This document shows positions 39,978 through 50,119 of a stretch of DNA of 64,000 nt, piece by piece. The stretch is taken from assembly GCF_014489845.1 (NCBI RefSeq), contig NZ_JABURY010000006.1, positions 124,001 to 188,000 of the forward strand, written 5' to 3'. Within the stretch, counting starts at the first letter, position 1. Each line of letters begins with the position of its first letter. Source of the stretch: Frischella japonica. Its GTDB lineage: Bacteria; Pseudomonadota; Gammaproteobacteria; Enterobacterales; Orbaceae. Under the pieces are notes generated by a model. It worked only from the letters and a program-made list of their open reading frames with translations. It was not told the DNA's origin and searched no databases. Both the position numbers and the translations under genes were made by a program.

Positions 39978-41348
39978 TTATTCAAATAAAGATTGATGTA
40001 GAAGATTTACAATTGAGTCGGCATCATTACTCTTAACTAAAAAGCAGATATTGTGTGTACTGGCACCATAACAGGATAGTCGAATACTAAATTGTTCTAA
40101 TGGATCAAAAACTTTTTTAGCCATACCTTTAATCGTAGTTAGATTATTTCCAATTATTGCAACTAAGGCTAAATCTTCTTGCACTTCAACATTGCATAAT
40201 GAGGTCAGCTCATCAAGTAATTCTTTAGTGAGTAAGCTACAACCATCGGTACTTGTACCAGTAGTATCAATCGTTAATGCAATACTAACTTCAGAAGTGG
40301 TGACTAAATCGACAGAAATATTATGTTTAGCTAAAATAGCAAATACATTAGCCAAAAAACCTTGGGCATGTAGCATATTTAGGCTATGCAGGGTTAAAAG
40401 TGTTTGTTTACGACGTAACGCGACAGCTCTAAATAGTGGTAATTCAGATTTAATACTATTGGCGCTATAAACAATCGTTCCTCCTTCATCGGGTGCTTTA
40501 CTTGAACCAACAAATACAGGTATATTGCTGCGAACTGCTGGCACTAGTGTTGCAGGATGAAGTACTTTAGCACCAAAAGTCGCCATTTCGGCAGCTTCTG
40601 CAAAGGTAATTTCATCAATACGTTTAGCATTCGATGCGATACGCGGATCGGTGGTAAAAATTCCTGCTACATCAGTCCAAATATCTATTTGTGTGGCATT
40701 TAATGCTTCGCCTAGCAAAGCTGCCGTATAATCACTGCCTCCACGACCTAATGTAGTCGTTTTACCTGAACTTTCGCTGCCAATAAAACCTTGTGTCACG
40801 ATGATATGTTGTGTGTTTAACGATTTAAGATGAGCACAGCAAAGTTGTTTAATTTCTTCAATCTTTGGCACTGCTTTGCCAAATTTATTATCAGTTCGCA
40901 TTACTTTACGCACATCAAACCAGATAGCCTGTTTATTTTTTTGTTTTAACACTTCAACAAATAAGCGTGAAGACATTAATTCACCGTAACTGACTAATTC
41001 ATCGGTAAGAGCGGGAGAAGTGGCCAAACTGGCGGCTTCGGATAAAGAGGCGATGCTATTAATAGCGTGATCTATTTCTTCGCGAAGGTGTGGATTCTCA
41101 GGAAGTTGTTCTAAAATATTATATTGAATGTTTTGGATTTTAGCGATGTGCTGCTTACGAACTTCGGGTTCACGTCCTTCAGCTAAGGCTACTAATAAAT
41201 TGGTTATTCCTGCCGACGCCGATAAAACAACGACTTTAACATTGGGATTATTCAAAACGATATTTGCACTGTTACTCATCGCCTGATAATCGGCAACACT
41301 GGTGCCACCAAATTTTGCAATAACACATTGTTGACTTTGATTGCTCAT
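39978..41348 (-). CDS. lysC: Lysine-sensitive aspartokinase III
   Basis: First step of the aspartate family pathway: ATP-dependent phosphorylation of aspartate. 456 residues with KFGGTSVADY, TLGRGGSDYTAALLGEALNA, FGAKVLHPATL and a C-terminal pair of ACT domains (SLNMLHAQGFLANVF, ALVAIIGNNLT). Layout fits E. coli LysC (449) rather than the bifunctional ThrA/MetL. No lysine riboswitch is visible in the 267 bp upstream. Confidence 0.94.
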   Translation of the reverse strand: MSNQSQQCVIAKFGGTSVADYQAMSNSANIVLNNPNVKVVVLSASAGITNLLVALAEGREPEVRKQHIAKIQNIQYNILEQLPENPHLREEIDHAINSIASLSEAASLATSPALTDELVSYGELMSSRLFVEVLKQKNKQAIWFDVRKVMRTDNKFGKAVPKIEEIKQLCCAHLKSLNTQHIIVTQGFIGSESSGKTTTLGRGGSDYTAALLGEALNATQIDIWTDVAGIFTTDPRIASNAKRIDEITFAEAAEMATFGAKVLHPATLVPAVRSNIPVFVGSSKAPDEGGTIVYSANSIKSELPLFRAVALRRKQTLLTLHSLNMLHAQGFLANVFAILAKHNISVDLVTTSEVSIALTIDTTGTSTDGCSLLTKELLDELTSLCNVEVQEDLALVAIIGNNLTTIKGMAKKVFDPLEQFSIRLSCYGASTHNICFLVKSNDADSIVNLLHQSLFE

Positions 41349-41575
41349 TCTTTCCTCGTTATTATTCTACGGATTGGTGTCTGTTAAGATGATTTATCTA
41401 GCATTTTACAGATTTTATCTGATTAAAGTAGTCACGATTAAAAAATATTATGTTGTTATATTTTTAAGAAAATATCATGATATCTCGTTCATTGTAGAAA
41501 TGATAATCAAAGATTTGTTAATATTGTTCTAAAATTGCGAGATAAATGTGATGCTAAATTAAATCATTAGCCATT

Positions 41576-41597
41576 CTGTAGGACAACTGTCCCACAG
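41576..41597 (-). terminator. Hairpin downstream of ycaO
   Basis: CTGTAGGAC, 4-nt loop, GTCCCACAG, 19 bp past the ycaO stop. The one mismatch in plus orientation becomes a G-U pair in the minus-strand RNA, which favours leftward function; a T-run is present only on the plus side. Confidence 0.45.
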
Positions 41598-41615
41598 ATT
41601 TTTGGTGTTATTTGA

Positions 41616-43361
41616 TTAATTCATTGTTTGTTTTAATTTTGTATAAACCGATAATAATTGTTGATGAGCAGTAAATTCTGAAAGATTGTTATCAACTGCA
41701 AATAACCCAAAGAAACGTTTTTCAGCAGTGACATATTGCCACATGGTCGTAACCGTTGTTTCACCATACATTTTATTAAATGCTGCTTGGTAATCTGAAA
41801 ACTGTTGTTTATCGCGCGATAATGCAAAATCGACTAGCGTTTGCAAACAACGATAGGCATGGTTACGTTCCTTACTGAAAATCGAACTATTCATTTCGAT
41901 AGTCCAATCGATCCAATCTTTTGCTTGTTCTAAATCTTGTCCTGCTAAGGCTAACATGGCTTTTAATTCTCCAACGCGTAGAGTAAACCAAGCATTATCA
42001 CTACCGGTTGCCAGACCTAGTAACTCACGAATTCGGCCAGAATCATCGAAACTATTATTGTCAAGTTGGTTAATCAGGGCTAAATATTGATCAATGTTTA
42101 GTTCACTATTTGGTAATGACAATATGGTATTACGCCAATCTATCGCCATGTTATTGTTAGCAATTAACAAATCTTCAGGGGGGTAAATTTCTGACATACC
42201 GACGGCTAAAATACGACAAGCATATACGTCTAAATGTTGATAATCCATAATCAAAACTTCAATATCTTGTTGCTTCATGATGGACATAAGATTATGAAAT
42301 TCTTGTTCAGTTGAACCTGAAAAATCCCAATCGACAAACGCATAATCAGCTTGTTGACTGAATAAGTCCCATGAAATTAATCCACTTGAGTCAATGAAAT
42401 GGGTTTCTAAATTGCTAAGATCAGCTACATCATCATTATCAAATGAAGGCGGGGAAAAAACATCTAAGTCTTTTAAGCTCCGACCTTGTAATAACTCAGT
42501 AACAGTTCTTTCTAGTGCAACCCCAAAATCAGGATGTGCGCCAAATGAAGCATAACAGGTACCATTGTCTGGATTGAACAAAACTACGCAGATTACTGGA
42601 AACTGTCCACCTAATGATGCATCAAAACAGAAAATAGGAAAGCCTTCTTGTTCTAATGATGCTATCGATTTTACGGTATTAGGATAGCGGTTTAAAACGT
42701 CATTAGGAATAGTTGGCAAACTTATAGCTTGTGTAATAATAGAGTTTTTAACATAACGTTCAAAAATTTCTGATAATGCTTGAACCCGAGCCTCGTTTTG
42801 GCTATTGCCAGCAGACATACCATTTGAAGCATATAAATTAGCAATCAAATTAACGGGGACATACACGGTTTTTTGATTTGATTGGTGTATAAAAGGTAAG
42901 GCACATATACCACGTGCATTATTACTGGATTGTAAATCAATCAGATCACGTGCTGATAATTCATGATCAGGATCATAGAATGATAATAATTCTGGTGAAA
43001 GTATTCCCTCTGGTAAGCGATTATCATCAGTAATGGCAAACCATTTTTCTGTAGGGTAATGGACGAAGTCACTATTTGCTACTTTTTGTCCTAAATAAAA
43101 ATCAGAAAAAAAGTAGTTAGTCGACAAGCGTTCAAAATATTCACCTAAAGCTGAGGCTAAGGCTGCTTTTTTGCTAGCACCTTTACCGTTAGCAAAACAT
43201 AGCGGGCAGTTTTTATTTTGAATATGTACTGACCAGACATTGGGCACAGGATTAAGCCAAGATGTTTCGTTAACTTCTAAATCGAAATTAGCAAGGCGTT
43301 GCTGGAAATGGGTAATTGAATCTTCTAAGGCGGCATCTTTACCGGGTATATAAGTTTTCAT
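41616..43361 (-). CDS. ycaO: YcaO, accessory factor for ribosomal S12 methylthiolation
   Basis: A 581-residue YcaO-fold protein that matches E. coli YcaO from the N-terminus (IPGKDAALEDSI) to the TPR-like C-terminal region. ATP/Mg-binding parts are seen in KKAALASALGEYFERLSTNYF, NGMSAGN..NEARVQALSEIFERYVK and GAHPDFGVALERTVTELLQGR. In E. coli it aids RimO in methylthiolation of S12. No azole-peptide precursor, dehydrogenase or E1-like gene is nearby, so a peptide-toxin role is unlikely. Confidence 0.94.
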   Translation of the reverse strand: MKTYIPGKDAALEDSITHFQQRLANFDLEVNETSWLNPVPNVWSVHIQNKNCPLCFANGKGASKKAALASALGEYFERLSTNYFFSDFYLGQKVANSDFVHYPTEKWFAITDDNRLPEGILSPELLSFYDPDHELSARDLIDLQSSNNARGICALPFIHQSNQKTVYVPVNLIANLYASNGMSAGNSQNEARVQALSEIFERYVKNSIITQAISLPTIPNDVLNRYPNTVKSIASLEQEGFPIFCFDASLGGQFPVICVVLFNPDNGTCYASFGAHPDFGVALERTVTELLQGRSLKDLDVFSPPSFDNDDVADLSNLETHFIDSSGLISWDLFSQQADYAFVDWDFSGSTEQEFHNLMSIMKQQDIEVLIMDYQHLDVYACRILAVGMSEIYPPEDLLIANNNMAIDWRNTILSLPNSELNIDQYLALINQLDNNSFDDSGRIRELLGLATGSDNAWFTLRVGELKAMLALAGQDLEQAKDWIDWTIEMNSSIFSKERNHAYRCLQTLVDFALSRDKQQFSDYQAAFNKMYGETTVTTMWQYVTAEKRFFGLFAVDNNLSEFTAHQQLLSVYTKLKQTMN

Positions 43362-43954
43362 TAAAAAGTCTCAAAATTTTATTATGTTAATATTATTGCA
43401 TTCTTAATTATAATACCTTTAATTAATGTAGCAGTTAATTATTGCAGAGAAAATCGATTATCTCTAAAAATTTTTATAGGAAAATTAATAAAAAATTGTT
43501 AATCGACAAAGACTTTTAGTCATAGCTTTTTTAATTTATGATACATCGTCGACGACAAAATTCTTTAATTTTAATTAATTGAGTGGCATTAGCATGGAGG
43601 ATATTTATCGGTTAAACCACAATAATTAACGCTTTGCTTTATCAAATTTTAGTTACGCATTTGCTATGTTAGGGGATATAAGGGGATCCTATCCATTATT
43701 TTAAGTTCAGTAAGTATTCGTAACAGATACGAATTGATGTCAGTGTAATTTAATTTGAGTCATAATATTGGAAAATTAGTTTACGTTTTACCAACCACTA
43801 AAAATGAAAAAAGCTTATCATCAAATGATTATGCAGATCATTATATTTATAAAATCGATAATGAGTAGCCGCTTTGCTTCTGTTTTATATGTATAATTTA
43901 AAAATATGTTATTAAATATCCTGTTTTAACGAGTAACATATTTTTCAATATTAT
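43362..43954. other. Gene-free stretch between ycaO and tsaD
   Basis: About 590 bp, AT-rich, with stops in all frames. Only the ycaO promoter (leftward) and the tsaD 3' end are expected here; I see no hairpin with a T-run or RNA motif. Confidence 0.5.
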
Positions 43955-44971
43955 TCAGCAGTTGGTCAATTCGTTTAATGGCCATCGTGGTTTAACATTT
44001 ATAGCTAAATCAGTAGCTTGTTGAGCTTTTAAACGCACCATGCCTGCGTAAGCTATCATTGCGCCATTATCGGTACAAAATTCTACCCGTGGATAATGTA
44101 TTTGCCCATGAATTTTATGTATCATTTCACCTAGCTTTTGGCGTAACACGGTGTTAGCACTAACCCCACCAGCAATAACTAAACGTTTATATCCCGTTTG
44201 TTCTAAAGCTCGTTTAGATTTGATTACTAAAGTGTCAACTAATGCGTCTTCAAAAGCTCGAGCAATATCAGCTTTAGTTTGCTCATTTAATGGTAAATGT
44301 TGATGAATAGTATTCGCAGCAAAAGTTTTTAGACCAGAAAAGCTAAAGTCGAGTCCTGGTCTATCGGTCATAGGACGTGGGAAACGGAAACGATTTGGGT
44401 CCCCGAAACGTGCTAAACGAGATAATTTTGCTCCCCCAGGGTAATCTAATCCTAATAATTTAGCCGTTTTGTCAAAAGCTTCACCGGCAGCATCATCAAT
44501 CGATTCCCCTAATAATTCGTAGTGTCCAATTTCTGTTACTTTAATGAGTTGAGTATGTCCACCGGATACAAGTAAGGCAACAAACGGAAATTTCGGTGGA
44601 TTTTCTTCCAACATAGGGGCTAATAGGTGTCCTTCCATATGGTGTACTTCGATAGCTGGTACCTGCCAAGCATAGGCTAAAGAGCGTCCAATAGAGGCTC
44701 CGACAAGTAAAGCACCAATTAATCCCGGACCGGCAGTATAAGCAACTGCATCGATGTTCTGTGAGGATAATCCTGCTTCCTGCAATGCTGCCTTGATTAA
44801 AGGGACCGTTTTACGGATATGATCACGTGAGGCCAGTTCTGGAACAACTCCACCGTAATCAGCATGCAGATCAATTTGTGAATAAAGTTGATTAGCCAGC
44901 AAACCTTGTTGGTCATCATATATTGCAATACCTGTTTCGTCACAGGAGGTTTCAATTGCCAAAATTTTCAT
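43955..44971 (-). CDS. tsaD: tRNA N6-threonylcarbamoyladenosine synthase catalytic subunit
   Basis: Transfers threonylcarbamoyl to A37 of ANN-decoding tRNAs with TsaB/E. 338 residues with ASKHA-fold motifs: [26 protein letters not shown], metal-binding [30 protein letters not shown] and [12 protein letters not shown]. coli TsaD is 337 residues. It is not next to rpsU here. Confidence 0.97.
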   Translation of the reverse strand: MKILAIETSCDETGIAIYDDQQGLLANQLYSQIDLHADYGGVVPELASRDHIRKTVPLIKAALQEAGLSSQNIDAVAYTAGPGLIGALLVGASIGRSLAYAWQVPAIEVHHMEGHLLAPMLEENPPKFPFVALLVSGGHTQLIKVTEIGHYELLGESIDDAAGEAFDKTAKLLGLDYPGGAKLSRLARFGDPNRFRFPRPMTDRPGLDFSFSGLKTFAANTIHQHLPLNEQTKADIARAFEDALVDTLVIKSKRALEQTGYKRLVIAGGVSANTVLRQKLGEMIHKIHGQIHYPRVEFCTDNGAMIAYAGMVRLKAQQATDLAINVKPRWPLNELTNC

Positions 44972-45125
44972 TAGTTATACTCATTACTTTTGCATAGGTC
45001 TATTCATTCGTTTCAACGTAGTGCATCATTGATCAAGTTTGATGTACTCATTCAAGAATGTCACATGTCTGATTACTAATTGGTCATATTGTCTAGTGGG
45101 TGGATTGAAAATTGCCTATTGTTCA

Positions 45126-45350
45126 TTATGACATTTCATCGTCATGTTGGAACGTTGCCATATTGCCTTCGCTCCATAAATCTTCTTCAATGGGATCATC
45201 AGCAGCAATACGATGTGATTCATTGGCCCATTCGCCTAAATCAATTAATTGGCAACGTTTGCTACAAAAAGGTCGATAAGAATTCTCGTTACTCCATTCA
45301 ACCAATTTTTGACAAGTTGGACATTTTACAATGTTTTTTTCTGCTTTCAT
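45126..45350 (-). CDS. yacG: DNA gyrase inhibitor YacG
   Basis: A 74-residue zinc-finger protein: CPTC near the N-terminus and CSKRC fifteen residues later, then [14 protein letters not shown]. YacG binds GyrB and blocks DNA binding. Slightly longer than in E. coli (65) owing to an acidic tail. Downstream of zapD, as in E. coli (coaE-zapD-yacG). Confidence 0.94.
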   Translation of the reverse strand: MKAEKNIVKCPTCQKLVEWSNENSYRPFCSKRCQLIDLGEWANESHRIAADDPIEEDLWSEGNMATFQHDDEMS

Positions 45351-45410
45351 ATTTATTATGCCATTAATAACATTTTAATTAGTATAGCATAGTCTTGCCT
45401 TTACTTTAAT

Positions 45411-46166
45411 TTAACAACACGCTAATTCAAACTCGACCAACATTTCTTGGTCATTATTATTCATAATCGGTTCCAATGGTAAAAAACGAATAGCATACCG
45501 GTTATTATTGCCAGAAACTTGTGGATATAGTTTTTTATCTAACGGGACTTTAATTCTCAATAAGCTAATGTCATCCTGACTATTTTGATAAAAATGATTA
45601 GTACAAGAGAGCTGTTCAAAGTGACTCGATTGACGAATGAGTTGCATACATAGCGATATCGTTTGAAATAAAGTCGACAAACTTTGTAACCATTGATCGA
45701 TTTGCTCTTCTCTAATCGTTTGTGGTTGTTGTAACCATAGGTGAAAAAAAGGTAAATCAAAACTACAGCATCCACCAGGGATTGTGATTCGTTTACGAAT
45801 TGAAGATATGAAACGATCTTCCTTTAAATCCTGACCTAGTTTAGGATTGAAATTCAGTTCGTGTATAAAAGTATTTAATTTAATTAATAGATCATCAAGT
45901 AAAGGCTTATCTACACCTGGTACATCAAGCCAAATTGATAATTTCTGTTTCTGTTCTTCAATATTTTTGAGTAAGTCACTCCGAATATCATTGCGCTCGA
46001 TGATTTCCAAAAGTTCGTCTAATAAATGAAAGAAAAACAAAGCATTGTTGGCTTCAAAATTTTTATTATGTAGCAGTTGCTTAATTAAAAATTCGAGACG
46101 TAACCAAATTCGCATTTTTTCATTGAGTGGATGTTCAAAAATCACCATAGTTTTTGCATTATCCAT
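45411..46166 (-). CDS. zapD: Cell division protein ZapD
   Basis: A 251-residue FtsZ-bundling protein; begins IFEHPLNEKMRIWLRLEFL and has IPGGCCSFDLPFFHLWL and the C-terminal FELACC, all near-identical to E. coli ZapD (YacF). Acts at the division site to cross-link FtsZ filaments. Follows coaE by 19 bp. Confidence 0.94.
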   Translation of the reverse strand: MDNAKTMVIFEHPLNEKMRIWLRLEFLIKQLLHNKNFEANNALFFFHLLDELLEIIERNDIRSDLLKNIEEQKQKLSIWLDVPGVDKPLLDDLLIKLNTFIHELNFNPKLGQDLKEDRFISSIRKRITIPGGCCSFDLPFFHLWLQQPQTIREEQIDQWLQSLSTLFQTISLCMQLIRQSSHFEQLSCTNHFYQNSQDDISLLRIKVPLDKKLYPQVSGNNNRYAIRFLPLEPIMNNNDQEMLVEFELACC

Positions 46167-46185
46167 GTGTATATATAATTAATTG

Positions 46186-46791
46186 CTAAATAATTTTTTG
46201 TGATAATTTAAGGTATTGTTTATGTAATTGTGTAACTTGTTGAGAAAGGTCAGCTGTTTGATCATCATTGATAATAATATCATCGGCATAACGACGTCTA
46301 TCTTCACTAGTTATCTGCGATGATATCATATTTTTTGCTAAGTTTTTATCAATTTTATCGCGTTTTTGTAGTCTTTCTAATTGAACTTGCTGCGATGTTT
46401 CAATTATTAATATGCGATCAGCATATTTATGCCATTGATTTTCAATTAATAATGGTACAACCCAAATGACATATGGGGTATGGAATTGCATTATTTGTTG
46501 TTGGGTTTCAGATTGAATGATAGGGTGTAAATATTGATTTAACCATAACCTTTGTTCTGGACAATTAAAAATTATGTTACGTAATTTGGCTCGGTTTAAT
46601 TCTCGGGATGGTAAAACGATATGTTGACCAAAATGGGCCACAATATGTTGATAAGCTGGTGTATCAGGTTTAACGACTTGTCTAGCAATCATATCGGCAT
46701 CAATAATCGGTACTCCCAATTGCGCGAAAAGATTGGCAATAGTTGTTTTACCACTTGCTATTCCACCGGTTAAAGCAACAATATAAGGCAT
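46186..46791 (-). CDS. coaE: Dephospho-CoA kinase
   Basis: The last step of coenzyme A synthesis. 201 residues; P-loop LTGGIASGKTT at the N-terminus, DADMIARQVV, and the lid region with RLQKRD. The length and motifs fit the CoaE family. First gene of coaE-zapD-yacG; 192 bp from pilD, so probably a separate promoter. Confidence 0.95.
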   Translation of the reverse strand: MPYIVALTGGIASGKTTIANLFAQLGVPIIDADMIARQVVKPDTPAYQHIVAHFGQHIVLPSRELNRAKLRNIIFNCPEQRLWLNQYLHPIIQSETQQQIMQFHTPYVIWVVPLLIENQWHKYADRILIIETSQQVQLERLQKRDKIDKNLAKNMISSQITSEDRRRYADDIIINDDQTADLSQQVTQLHKQYLKLSQKII

Positions 46792-46983
46792 AATAATTAA
46801 ATTAAATTCTCGATCATGTTATTAGCTTATCATACCGAGTTATAACTGCAAAGGTTTGTAATATTATTGGTTATAGCTGATTTTTATTCTCAAAAAAGCG
46901 TAAATAATCCCATTAAAAGTGAGCTATTTAGATAAAAAACGAAATAGTGATTTCAATAAAATGCTCATTTTATAATGATAAAT

Positions 46984-47760
46984 TCAACAAATTAATAATC
47001 CATAACCTGCAATAAGTAAATATGGACCAAATGGAATAGCTGTCATTTGATTAATGGTGTGTTTCTTAAACGATTTTATCCAAGATTTTTTAATAATAAA
47101 AAAATGAATCAGACCCAATGAGCTGGCGATAATTAGCAAAATTGATAATTGAGGATATTCAAGCCAAGAGCCTAATGCGGCGAGCAATTTGATATCGCCA
47201 CTACCTAAACCGATACGTTTGGTTAATAAATAATAAAAAAGGGATGGCAACCCCAGTAAAAGTAACCCAAATATACTTCCACATAATGCCTCCATTAAAT
47301 TTAAACGACCGAGTTCAAAAACCGCACAGATCATTCCTAACAATAAGATTGAATAATTAAAACTATCTGGTAGTAGCAAATAAACGTAATCAATAATGAT
47401 TAAAATAGTGAAAATAATACTTAATAAAATTAATATTATTGACCACAGGCAAATGCCATAATAACTGACAATTAACATGCAAATAATGGCAAAAAATATT
47501 TCAGCAAGTAAATAATGAATCGCAATTGGTGCAGCGCATGAATGGCATTTACCTTGTTGCATTAACCAAGAGATAACCGGGATAAGTGAGAACCATGTTA
47601 ATTGGGATTCGCATTTGGGACAATGAGAACGTTGCAATATAATTGCATTAAAAAATTGGTGACTAGTTTGGGTTGGGGAATAACGACTTACCACTAAATG
47701 GGTAAAACTACCCAAACATAATCCCAACCAGCCAGTTACGATGATAACAATGGTACTCAT
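46984..47760 (-). CDS. pilD: Prepilin peptidase/N-methyltransferase
   Basis: A 258-residue membrane protease that cuts type IV prepilins and methylates the new N-terminal Phe. Two CxxC pairs (CPKC, CHSC) in the N-terminal loop, the catalytic Asp in LLLPDSF and the GSGDIKLLAALGSWL motif are present; seven or eight membrane spans. Start overlaps the pilC stop by one base, so it is the last gene of pilABCD. Confidence 0.94.
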   Translation of the reverse strand: MSTIVIIVTGWLGLCLGSFTHLVVSRYSPTQTSHQFFNAIILQRSHCPKCESQLTWFSLIPVISWLMQQGKCHSCAAPIAIHYLLAEIFFAIICMLIVSYYGICLWSIILILLSIIFTILIIIDYVYLLLPDSFNYSILLLGMICAVFELGRLNLMEALCGSIFGLLLLGLPSLFYYLLTKRIGLGSGDIKLLAALGSWLEYPQLSILLIIASSLGLIHFFIIKKSWIKSFKKHTINQMTAIPFGPYLLIAGYGLLIC

Positions 47761-48935
47761 TAATGGATAATGCTCCCTAATTGAAAAATTGGTAAATACA
47801 TTGCTATGACTAAGCTACCGATAATTAGTGCCATGATTGAAATCATAACTGGTTCAATTTTGCTTGTTAAGCTGTCAGTTAGTTGATCATTGTGTTGTTG
47901 ATAATAATTAGCTAGTCGTTCTAACATAATATCAAGAGTACCTGATTGTTCGCCAATCATGATAAGCTGAAAACAGAGTTTTGGAAAAATTATAGATTCA
48001 TTAATAGCAAAACTGAAGGATTTACCTTGTTCTATGGTCATTTTGATATTATTTAGAACCTCTTGAAATATATGATGGTAAGTCGTTTTTTGGGCTGTCA
48101 TTATGCCAGTGACTAATGGAATACCGGATTGTTGAGTAACTGTTAAAGTTTCGAAGATCTGCGTTAAGTTGGCTGTTGTCATTAATTGGCCGATAATTGG
48201 TAGTTTAAATAATTGATTTTCAATTATTTTTTGATAACGTTGTTTGAGGTATTTTTGATAAATAATACCAGACAGCAAACCAATGCCAAAAATAGACAGG
48301 GCATGATCGCGCAAGAAGTCAGAAAACACTATTATTGTTAAGGTAAAGGGGGGAAGTTCAGCATCAAAATTTTGATAAATATCTTTAAAATTAGGTAATA
48401 CAACTAATAACATAATCAGGCTGACAGTTATAGTCATTAAAACTAAAAAAATTGGGTAGCGTAACGCTTTTTTTATTCTACTATTGAGTTGTTGACTCTT
48501 TTCTAATTGTTCAGCCAGGCGCTCAAAACAGTTTTCTAATTGTCCTGTTAGTTCTCCAGTGGCAATAATTTCTTGATAAATTATTGGAAAAATATCCGGA
48601 TAAAAACGCAGGGTTTGAGTAATTGTTTTACCTTCTATTAGGTGTTGTTTAATTTCATTAAGTAACCATTGCCATTGAAGAATGGGGTGTTCATTTGATA
48701 TTAGTGTTAACGTTTCTATAATTGGTAGCCCGGCTTTTAACATGGTTGCTAACTGTTTGGTTATCACAATCAATTGCTGACAAGAAAAGCTTCTTTTGGT
48801 GATATATCCTTTTGCTGTCAACTTAAAAAATATTTTTTGCTGGCCCAACAATAATTGCCGGGCTTGTATGCCTGAGTTTGCTACTATTACGTGCTGCTTG
48901 CCGTGAAGGTCGTACCAAAGATAGAGTTTTTTCAT
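47760..48935 (-). CDS. pilC: Type IV pilus assembly platform protein PilC (HofC)
   Basis: A 391-residue inner-membrane platform protein of the GspF/PilC family: cytoplasmic domains with QLATMLKAGLPIIETL and its repeat LTVTQQSGIPLVTGI, RIKKALRYPIFLV and three membrane spans. Of three possible starts (GTG 48947, ATG 48941, ATG 48935) the last has GGTGG at a good distance and begins MKKLYLWYD. Ends overlap pilD by 1 base. Confidence 0.92.
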   Translation of the reverse strand: MKKLYLWYDLHGKQHVIVANSGIQARQLLLGQQKIFFKLTAKGYITKRSFSCQQLIVITKQLATMLKAGLPIIETLTLISNEHPILQWQWLLNEIKQHLIEGKTITQTLRFYPDIFPIIYQEIIATGELTGQLENCFERLAEQLEKSQQLNSRIKKALRYPIFLVLMTITVSLIMLLVVLPNFKDIYQNFDAELPPFTLTIIVFSDFLRDHALSIFGIGLLSGIIYQKYLKQRYQKIIENQLFKLPIIGQLMTTANLTQIFETLTVTQQSGIPLVTGIMTAQKTTYHHIFQEVLNNIKMTIEQGKSFSFAINESIIFPKLCFQLIMIGEQSGTLDIMLERLANYYQQHNDQLTDSLTSKIEPVMISIMALIIGSLVIAMYLPIFQLGSIIH

Positions 48936-48950
48936 AAACATAACCACCGA

Positions 48951-50117
48951 TTAATAATTTTCTCCCATTGCGCGTTGAACTTCTGCAAATGAAGTAATGC
49001 CTTGTTTGACTAGATTTAATGCAGATGTAGATAACGTGATAATTTGCTGTTGCTGCATTAGTTGCTGTATTTGGTCTAACGTGAATTGATTGTGCGCCAG
49101 GAGTAAGGAACGAATCGCCGGTGTAATCAATAGAAATTCATAAATACCCGTGCGGCCACAATAGCCACCAAGGCAATATTGGCAACCTTTAGCAAGGTAA
49201 TGAGAATAATGTTTGGGCTGGTCATTTTCTTCTACAATCAAAGTATTTTCGGCTAAAACTTTACAATTAGGGCATAACTTCCTGATTAAGCGTTGTGCTA
49301 TGATGAGTTTTAAACTCGAAGCGATGAGATATGTTTTAATCCCCATTTGATTAAGCCGGAATAGTGCTTCAGCACTTGAATTAGTGTGGAGTGTTGAAAG
49401 TACTAAGTGCCCAGTTTGTGAAGCTTGAATTGCGATTTCGGCAGTAATTGTGTCACGTATTTCCCCAATCATAATAATATCTGGATCTTGTCTTAATAAC
49501 GCTCTTAAGATCGGAGCAAAATCTAATCCTGCCTTTAGATTGATTTGTGTTTGATTAATCCCTTCTAATGGGATTTCGATTGGATCTTCAACACAACAAA
49601 CATTACGTTGTGAACTGTCAATATAATTCAATCCACTATATAAGGTGACAGTTTTGCCACTACCGGTAGGTCCGGTGACTAAAATTAATCCCTGAGGATT
49701 ATCAAGTACAGTTTGATAATCTAATTGTTGTTCAGCGGTTAAACCAATCTGGTTAATTAATAAACTATGTTGAGCACTATCCATAATGCGTAATACAATT
49801 TTCTCACCATCAATCACTGGTAACGTCGAAATTCGCATATTTAGTTTTCCTAAACATAATAGCCCATCTTGTGGTAAACGTTGTTCGGCGATATTTAGAT
49901 TAGCCATAATTTTAATGCGCACTGTAATTTGTTTAGCTAATTGAGTCGGTAAGGTATTAAAGAGCTGTAATATTCCATCAATGCGTATTCGAATACGGTA
50001 AACATTCTGATAAGGTTCAAGATGAATATCTGAAGCTCTTTTCATTACTGAATCTTGAATAATTTGGTTAGTCAATTCAATGACTTCATATTCGGCATAT
50101 TGTTTAGAATTGTTCAT
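48951..50117 (-). CDS. pilB: Type IV pilus assembly ATPase PilB (HofB), short form
   Basis: A 388-residue secretion ATPase of the GspE/PilB family. ASDIHLEPY, Walker A TGPTGSGKTVTLYSGL, Asp box (VCCVEDPIEIPLEGINQTQI), Walker B IIMIGEIRDTITAEIA, His box TGHLVLSTLHTN and the zinc tetracysteine (CPNC with CQYC) are all there. It lacks the N-terminal MshEN/N1 domain that normally precedes these motifs (PilB is usually 460-570 residues). An in-frame TAG four codons upstream excludes a longer start. It begins 2 bp after pilA. Confidence 0.93.
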   Translation of the reverse strand: MNNSKQYAEYEVIELTNQIIQDSVMKRASDIHLEPYQNVYRIRIRIDGILQLFNTLPTQLAKQITVRIKIMANLNIAEQRLPQDGLLCLGKLNMRISTLPVIDGEKIVLRIMDSAQHSLLINQIGLTAEQQLDYQTVLDNPQGLILVTGPTGSGKTVTLYSGLNYIDSSQRNVCCVEDPIEIPLEGINQTQINLKAGLDFAPILRALLRQDPDIIMIGEIRDTITAEIAIQASQTGHLVLSTLHTNSSAEALFRLNQMGIKTYLIASSLKLIIAQRLIRKLCPNCKVLAENTLIVEENDQPKHYSHYLAKGCQYCLGGYCGRTGIYEFLLITPAIRSLLLAHNQFTLDQIQQLMQQQQIITLSTSALNLVKQGITSFAEVQRAMGENY

Positions 50118-50119
50118 TA

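Noticed and set aside
41349-41615. Lysine riboswitch upstream of lysC
   Set aside because: lysC is often controlled by an L-box, but no GAGGTGC-type core or long paired leader is visible on the minus strand; the only structure here is the ycaO hairpin.
41616-43361. YcaO as part of a thiazole/oxazole-modified peptide cluster
   Set aside because: The protein matches E. coli YcaO in full and no precursor peptide, cyclodehydratase partner, dehydrogenase or exporter gene lies beside it.
45080-45367. 95-codon rightward frame over yacG
   Set aside because: It lies antisense to the well-supported yacG gene, has no ribosome site and no family resemblance.
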